A DNA stretch of 64,000 nucleotides from Eremophila alpestris peregrina (Eukaryota; Chordata; Aves; Passeriformes; Alaudidae). Location of the stretch: positions 14,593,667 through 14,657,666 of the forward strand of contig WMCF01000015.1 of assembly GCA_009792885.1 (NCBI GenBank). The letters run 5' to 3'. The notes beneath the pieces were generated by a model, which was not told the origin of the DNA, did no database searches, and was given only the letters and a program-made list of their open reading frames with translations. The position numbers were made by a program, and so were the translations under genes. Every line of letters begins with the position of its first letter. The first letter of the stretch is position 1. Of this stretch, positions 57,116 to 64,000 are shown one piece after another.

Positions 57116-58204
57116 AAAAGGTGAAGATGCTCTGGGTGTTGATTAATTAGTTGTGTGATCAATTTTTTCCCTTTTTTGGGTGTCTGATGATAGTTACTCA
57201 GTAACAGGAAAGTCCTGTTCCTCTTATATCTGATGCTTCTGCCATTTATTCCCTTTTTTGAGTTAACAATAAGAGGAAATTAAATTTAATACTCAAATTC
57301 AATATCCAGAAGTAAAAGCAATTTTAAACGGTAGGTTTTATTTATACAAATGAGCTATTTCCAGGCTGTTTTGTTGTCAGTGCTTTCACTTCCTTTTCAG
57401 TTAGTGTTAATGTTTGTGTACTTATCACATGATTGGACCACTGTTGTATTGAAAACGGGTAATCATTTTACAAAATGAAAAGAAAACCTTCATGTTTTGC
57501 TGCATTGTTGGACAAGTGGGACCCTTCAGATTTCTTTGAAATGCATGATGAGAGCAGAGATGCTGTAGGTGGTATAAGTGTATATATTAGAATCTGTTTT
57601 ATTCAAGTACTGAAGGACAGGATGCAAAGACAAAATATTGTGGTTGTTGTGGTGATAAACCTGTATGGTTTCTGTCCAGTATTTTTCAGAGTCTCCATGC
57701 TGTGATTTACAAGTCTGCTTGTTTCATGGCTAGGGGACCATACAGGTTGATGTTCAGGTCTTCAGAGTTCATTAGCAGACAACACAGGAAAATACTTAAC
57801 CTGAAGGCAGGTTACAGTGTAACTGTGAACTACTGTACCTTAGTAAACCCTGCAGCACCCAGCAGGGCTAAAAGGTCATCTCCACACCATGCTATGTTGG
57901 GCTTTGTTAAAATTGCTGCAAGGACGGATCCATCCTAAAATGTGTGAAAACCCAACTTTTCTATAGATGGCTTTTCTTAGGACGAGGAGTGTCTGAGAGT
58001 ATTTCCTCAATATGGTTTGGATTTTTATGGATTAGCCATTTTAGATGGAGCAGTAGGGACAGGTGAAGTGGATTTCTTTTTATCACCCAGTACTGTTCTG
58101 TGGATTTCTTTCTTTTAAACACATAAATTTTAGCAGAAGCATAGTTGTGTTTAGTCTTCTAGCCATAATTTATTGTGAAATGAATTTCTTATTTGTATTC
58201 ATTA

Positions 58205-58230
58205 TACTTCTATATTATATATATATAAAA
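58205..58230. repeat. (AT)n tract
   Basis: ctatattatatatatataaa in AKAP11 intron 1. Confidence 0.8.
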
Positions 58231-59520
58231 TCTGTGGATCATGCGCCTGGTTGCTTTATGTAATTGTTTTAATTTTCCAAACTTCTAACATCCAGTTGAT
58301 AGAAGCTGGCCTCTAGAGATGAAAATGTTGCAGTTTATGTGCCTAAGTATAACTTCTAAGATGCTAGCAAGTTCATCTTTGTGAAGGAAAGCAGAAATCG
58401 AAGTGAAATGTGAATGCACGTACTTAATCTCTTGCTATTGTATTCTTGAAGAAGTTTTACTTTTAAAGGTGCTGAGGTAGAAGTTGAAGAATAGTTACTT
58501 GATGACTGATCTTCTTATTTAAATGACTTATACTCAAGACCAAACCCATATAAAACTTTATTTCCCATATAAAGGTTAAATATGAAATGAGATTGACAGA
58601 ACCAGTCTGGTCAGTTGTGTGAACACCCATACTCTGATATCATGGTGTTTATTTTCTTTATCTTTGCAGTCATTTTTATATGCACTTGCTCCTTGCTTCA
58701 TTTATTTTATGTAGTCTAGGAGTCCTTTTTCCTGATCAAATTGTGTGACTGTGGGAAAAGACGAAATATTAAAACTTCCATAGAACTTAAAAGCTCACCA
58801 CATGCTTTCTGCTGTTATTAACACTATATTTATTGCCTATTTTGGTGGATGCAAAGATGAATGAAACAAAAGATGAATGATCCATTGCTGCTGGTTAAAG
58901 AGGAAAAAAATACCTTCATAGCTGTTTTTTATTTTCTTGTTGTTAGAATTAGACTTAGGATAAATCAGGGCAGAAACTCTTGGGAAGTACTCAGTTGAGA
59001 GTGCTGGTAAATGCATGTGGTCTGCTGAGGCTGGGCTGCCCAGAGTGGAACCAGGGAACAGGAGTGATGATCCATGTTAGCCTGTAGTACCTCAGGTTGA
59101 CAGACATGGCTGGGTCAGTTGGCTGGGTGGGTGAGTTGTACATTTGCCTCCTGAGATTGTTAAAGGATGATTGCAGTGTGTTTTATTGTACAGGAACCTG
59201 CTGAAAAACCTTCCAGCATAGGAGTGACAGTGAAACAGTATTTGATTGTTCCTCCCCACCCCCAATGCAGCCTTGAAATTCTAGTTAAAGGAAAACGATG
59301 AAGCTCACTGCTAAGTGTCTGTGTTCTGCATTTCGTGTCTGGTTTTGAAGGTCATTAAGGCAGTGTTTTTAAAGGCAGCTGTCAGTATGGATGGTGTGCT
59401 GTTTAATCTTTCCCCGTTTTAAAATGCTTTTTAATTGTTTTTATTGGTTTTTGTTTTGTCTACTTGGATGGGATCTAAATGGATAAACATAAAATAATGA
59501 AATATAAATGTTTTTTGTAG

Positions 59521-59628
59521 GTATTTTTGAGCTGACGTCTTTCATCGAATACTAAGGCTGGTAAGATCATGGACACGTACGCCAGGGCTCAGGGCAATCA
59601 CATGAAATCAAGAATATCTATTGAAAAG
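59521..59628 (+). CDS. AKAP11: AKAP11 exon 2 with start codon; CDS begins at 59,569
   Basis: A-kinase anchoring protein 11 (AKAP220) tethers PKA regulatory subunits and also binds PP1 and GSK3. It works in the cytoplasm and on vesicles and links PKA to autophagic turnover of RI. The exon follows acceptor ttttttgtag and ends before donor gtaatt. ATG at 59,569 has a good context (A at -3, G at +4), with an in-frame TGA upstream (59,533-59,535), so it is the first possible start. The 20 codons read MDTYARAQGNHMKSRISIEK. As I recall it, the human protein begins MATFRNNHMKTKASVRK, so the NHMK core is shared. Position downstream of DGKH on the same strand matches known gene order. The remaining exons, including the giant central exon and the PKA-binding helix, lie beyond the window. 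Confidence 0.82.
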
Positions 59629-62600
59629 GTAATTATCTGTATTCAAATAAAAGAAGTATTTCAGAGCCTTTCGATCTCATAATGAAGCAGGTGAACTGGT
59701 TTATTTGGATTTTTTGTGTGGGGGGTTGTTTTACTGTGTTTTAATTTTGGTTGTTTGACATTTCAAGGAGTCTAAGAAGTTGCTTTTGCTTTGCATTTTG
59801 GTATATTTAGTGCAATTGAACTGAGAGACACCATAACTTAAGGAAAGGGTGCTTTTGTCTTTCAAGATGATGTGATAAAATTGTGATGTATTAATTTCCT
59901 AAAATTCACCTTGTTTATTAGAATATAGCTTTTATTTTAGAGCAGATTTTTTGAGTTTATATGTAATAAATTAAAATATTATTATATAGTCTTATTAAAT
60001 TCTGTGAAGCCTGTGTTAGGGCTTGTAATATCTTTAGATCTTAGTGTCTTGTCTGGTTTATCCTTGTGCTCACATGAACATTTAGGAAGTGTCTTGGTGA
60101 AGAAGAAAATATGTCTAGCACTTACAAAGGATATTAGTGGGGATTTTTAATATTACGTTAAGTTTTTTTTTTTTGTCACTTTAACTAGGAGAACATAAAT
60201 ACTGTTCCTAAAATTTTCTTGCAACTTCTCTAAGTGCTTAATGAAATGAAAGTTGCAGTTTATCCTGAAGGAACAAATTTATTTATCTAATCATATTTCT
60301 CTAGGTAGTTGAACACAGATGAATGATTTTCTAGGTCTGTTTTGGTTATTAATAACTTCCTTATTTGCAAGTTGCTGCAGCAGTGAGAGGAGAAACTGAG
60401 CAAGGAAGCATCCTATCACATGAAAATTGCATTATTTTATTTCATAAGCAGATTTTGTTGTTTTAAAGAAACAGTGTCTGTGGTATATGTCCTTTTTGAT
60501 AGCAGAATGTCAGAAGACAGACAGGAAGGTTGTCAGTTCTTCCAGGTCCTGACACAGAATGTTCACTGCCATATATTAAGCAATTTGTAATTATGGGGGA
60601 TAATCTATCACTCTAAAATACATGGTATAAAACCTTGTATTTTATTGGTCTGTGAGAACGCTCCAGCTAAAATAGAGATCTTCAATTACAGTCAAGTAAC
60701 TTTGCATCCTTAACCTGAACACAATATTACTTTTAAAGGACTTTTAAAATCTGCCCTTTATTTGTTTTTCTGTTTCAATTTACTAAACAAAACAAATGCC
60801 ACTCTCCCTGTCCCACCAGATTTTTAGACCTGTGGGTTACAGAAGCATCTTTCTAATAATGACAGTGACCAGTGATTCCTTACTGATTCTTATAGTTGCT
60901 TAAAATATTACCTCTGTGAACTGCTCCATTAATTGCTATTAAGCATTCGGGACTCTGTGGTTCTAGAAACATTAATTCAACCCTTCTTGCAGAATTCTGC
61001 ATTTTCCTGCAGCCAGGCTCTGTTGTTTTGATCTGTGGCTGCCTCCTCTTGATGTTTACCTGTGAGGTGGCTATTTAGATCATGGTGTGGAGCTTTCATT
61101 CTCATAGAGCCAGGCAGCAGGGTGGTCAGTACTGCACTGTGTTTCATCTTCTGCTGATTTACAGAAGATTACAGTCTGATTCCTGTCCTCTTCGAAATAC
61201 TTTGTCACAGCTAACAGGAATGGTTGCAGTAGTAGCTCTTAAAAGTCAGTGCACAGTTATGGTATGCATATTTAAAGCTTTAGTTTCTATTTTTACAAAA
61301 TTACCTCAGAATATTCAATCCCTTTAAATCTCACAGCAGATGAAATCAGGTAGATCTGCTTTGCTACTTAAGAGCAGAGGAAGCGTGACTGTCCAGCACT
61401 GCACTTGATTTCTCTAGAGATTGTGGCATCTTACAGGTTGTTTGAATTATTAGAAAACAGTTGGCTTTTTTTGGTCATGAGACCAAACATCTCCTCCAAC
61501 ATACTGTGATGGATTCGTTGATAATGGTGTTTCAATTTGCTGGAACAATGCAAATCTTTGAATTGCTCAGTTGAGCTAGAGGTGTGACAAGGATTTCCAC
61601 TGTTATGTCTGAGCACCTTGACAGTATTTTTGGTTTTTCCCTGGCACAACTTAGTAAATTTGAAATCTGTGCTTGTGAATGAAATAGGATTTCTTGCAAG
61701 AACTTCTGTGAGGAAAGAATACCAAGTTCTAGAGGCCTTCCAAGTAGAACTTTATAGTCTGCTTGGGTGGTTTTTTGCCCATATGTTCATTGGAAGTGTA
61801 CTAGTTACAAACAAAATTACATCCTTCTGTTGAAGATGACCTCTTGTCCTTACCTAAACTGAGCTGACAGTCTTGGGAACTTGCTGGTTTTAAGTTTTTA
61901 ATGTAGTTGTGTCTCCTAGTTCGGGATTGTGAGAGAAATTGCGTCATTGTCTGTTGGATAGGAGGATTTCTCTGAAATTGGGTCCAGTTCTCTGCTGTCA
62001 CAAGCACAGTTTTGCTAAGGCTAAGAATAATGGAAAGTTACTAAATGTAGCCTCTCAGTTAATGAGGGCTTTAAAACACCTCCCCCCAGACCTACCATGG
62101 GTTTTGTCTTTTTGAACCACACTGCAGTAATAACTAAGATGTACAAAGTTCAGGCTGAAGCTACTCACAGCAAATTTATACCTGTTTGTTCATAGATATC
62201 CTTATTCTTCTGCTTAAATAACTGCTTTTCTTTTGGTGATGTTCATCCTTCTTATTTTTTTACAATTTGTGATTTGTCCTCTGTTAGCCTTGGTTTTTGG
62301 AAACAGTGTAAACTAAGGTTTTAGTCTGCTTCTGTATGAAAGCCTCTGCATTCCAGTGATTATCCTTCATAGTCCTACTTTCTGTGCATGTTGTGAGTTA
62401 ATCTTCTTATTACATGTGGATAATACTGTATGTGCAGTTACACAGGATGTCCTTCTCAGTGGCTCTGATGTCAGTTCTTTCAGCAAAGGATGCATGTTTA
62501 CTATTTTGAGTGCAGTATCATATTGACCATTCATTCATTGCCATGCCATGATGAAGAAGTCAGTTAAGGTCTTTTATTTCCCAGCTTGCGAATTTGCTAT

Positions 62601-64000
62601 TCAATTTTAAAGTTTGCTTTAAGTTTTTAAGGACATAACTTTGTGTTTCTTATGGTTGTTTTTTAAAACACTCGTGCTGAGCAAGTTCTTCCTGTATGAT
62701 TTGCTATTCTCCTTCTTAGCTGATGACATCTGCTTACTTCAAATTATAAACAGTCTTCATTTCATATTTATTGTTTTCCTTATTAAGTTTATTAATGATG
62801 ATGATGCTTGACATCAGTCTCAAGATAAATTTTGAAGAAGTTGCTTACTGACCTACATCAGCTATTCTCAAAACCCCCTTTATTATCTCCATCCAGGCAA
62901 AGTCTTCATTTCCAAAACCAGCTCTTTTAGTTAATTCTGTCTTTAACTGGCCTTGTTAGCTCTTCTTATATTAAAGTGATCTACAGAAGTCCAGCTAGAT
63001 GGGATTTTTTTCTTCTGTGTAGGTAGTGTGTCTCTTAATTTCCATATGTTATTATTTTCACATTCTCAGGTTTTTTATATTCATGAATATGATTGAAAAA
63101 CATATGTCACTTAATTCCTCCTCATTTTAGCTATGGATATTTTATCTCTTTATTTGCATAATGTCACCATGGGCTTGTATGCTGGTCCTTCCAGTCCTTA
63201 GGGAGATTTTTCCAGCTTTTTTCTTCTTTTTTCTTCTCCTACTTCAACTTAATATTCTCCAAAATGTTGAATTGTCCTTCACCTCAGTAGTTCCTCATAC
63301 CGTGTTCTGGTTCTTAGTTACCCATTCTTAGTGTACCCATTTCAGGTGTTAAACTAGGGAAAGGTACTTGTTTATAAATAAGGTGTGTAATAATTTGTAG
63401 CTATAGAAAAGCCAACTAGAGAATAACAATGATCACTTCTCAAACTGCAGCACTGTTGGCTTGCAGAAAATTAGTGGGTCATGGGTTTTGGGTTTTTTTT
63501 TTTTTCCTAATTACTATTTTGACTGTTGGGACTAATTAAATTATTGTAGAAGCTGAAAATTAGACATCTCAACACTCTTGTTTGGCTTCGTGAATTACTT
63601 TTGTACAAGATGAATTAAGGAATTACTGGGGAACAGTCTTTGAACAATAATTGGTATTGCAGCCTCCTGTAAATTTGGAAGATCCAGAGAATCAGAGAAA
63701 GGCACTGACAGTATTCTTTGGAAAGTACAAAGTGGGAGCAAATTGTAGCTAAATGTGGGGGCAAGGGAATAGATAAAAGTGGAAATAAGGTGAATGCTTC
63801 ATTAATTTATTTCAAATGACCCAATAACTGCCTAAAGTACTTTAAAAAATAGTTCAGCTGTTACTTTCCTATAAAAGTTACTGTTTTGACTTCTTTAGTG
63901 TCCCTTGACCTTGGCTGTCAGTGTGACAGTCTGAGCCTTGTTGGCTAGCATTCTGAAATGCATTTTGGCAGTTTCAAAGATCCTGAAGTTCTGTTTTGCT
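59629..64000 (+). other. AKAP11: AKAP11 intron 2 (right end outside window)
   Basis: AT-rich sequence after donor gtaatt. I looked for a next exon beginning with the expected SFSED-like coding and found none, so the intron extends past the window. No CR1 or RNA gene is recognised. Confidence 0.75.

Larger units (their letters stand above)
51049..59520 (+). other. AKAP11: AKAP11 intron 1, about 8.5 kb, with two CR1 insertions
   Basis: Donor gtacgg, acceptor ttttttgtag. The first part is the 3' shore of the CpG island. It then holds a plus-strand CR1 (52,739-53,775) and a long minus-strand CR1 (54,431-57,115) facing it tail to tail. The rest is AT-rich and featureless apart from a short (AT)n at about 58,210-58,228. 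Confidence 0.85.

Noticed and set aside
54349..57150. Several plus-strand open frames of 60-143 codons
   Set aside because: They are antisense to a CR1 LINE whose real coding sense is the minus strand.
1..64000. tRNA, rRNA, CRISPR array, endogenous retrovirus or DNA transposon
   Set aside because: No cloverleaf with A/B boxes, no direct-repeat array, and no gag/pol-like frames or paired LTRs were found by eye. Very old or short solo LTRs could still be missed.

Overview
The window is vertebrate, and specifically avian, nuclear DNA. Exons are short and separated by AT-rich introns with GT-AG borders. The only interspersed repeats I recognise are CR1 LINE copies, the dominant bird/reptile retrotransposon, and there is one dense CpG-island promoter. 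There are no bacterial-type operons, no tRNA or rRNA genes and no CRISPR arrays. The species cannot be read from the sequence.

Layout. Positions 1-35,815 hold the 3' half of a plus-strand gene that I identify as DGKH (diacylglycerol kinase eta). Fourteen coding exons between 2,806 and 25,175 join in one frame into 543 codons plus a stop (1,634 exonic bases, all phases agree). They encode the end of the catalytic-domain linker, the accessory catalytic domain, a C-terminal helical region and a terminal SAM domain, so the eta-2-type SAM isoform is encoded. After the stop codon comes about 10.6 kb of AT-rich sequence without recognisable interspersed repeats. It ends at a well-formed polyadenylation site near 35,790-35,845 and is read here as one very long 3' UTR. 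A 10-N assembly gap lies in a T-rich stretch of the SAM intron (19,631-19,640).

Positions 35,816-50,550 are intergenic, with no supported gene. They contain several AT-rich blocks dense in homeodomain/SOX-like words and a RUNX-like palindrome, which are candidates for regulatory DNA. At 50,550-51,430 a CpG island with E2F/CCAAT, ETS and GC-box motifs marks the promoter of the next plus-strand gene. I identify that gene as AKAP11 from its first coding exon (59,569-59,628) and from the conserved DGKH-AKAP11 gene order. Its first exon is non-coding apart from a short upstream ORF. Intron 1 (about 8.5 kb) carries two large CR1 copies tail to tail. The window ends inside AKAP11 intron 2.

DGKH removes diacylglycerol by converting it to phosphatidic acid, which tunes PKC/Ras-ERK signalling. 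AKAP11 scaffolds PKA, PP1 and GSK3. They are separate signalling regulators that happen to be neighbours. I found no unknown multi-gene system. The items most worth a second look are the ultralong DGKH 3' UTR, a perfect hairpin followed by AATAAA inside a DGKH coding exon, the inverted CR1 pair in AKAP11 intron 1, the AKAP11 uORF, and several candidate non-coding regulatory blocks.
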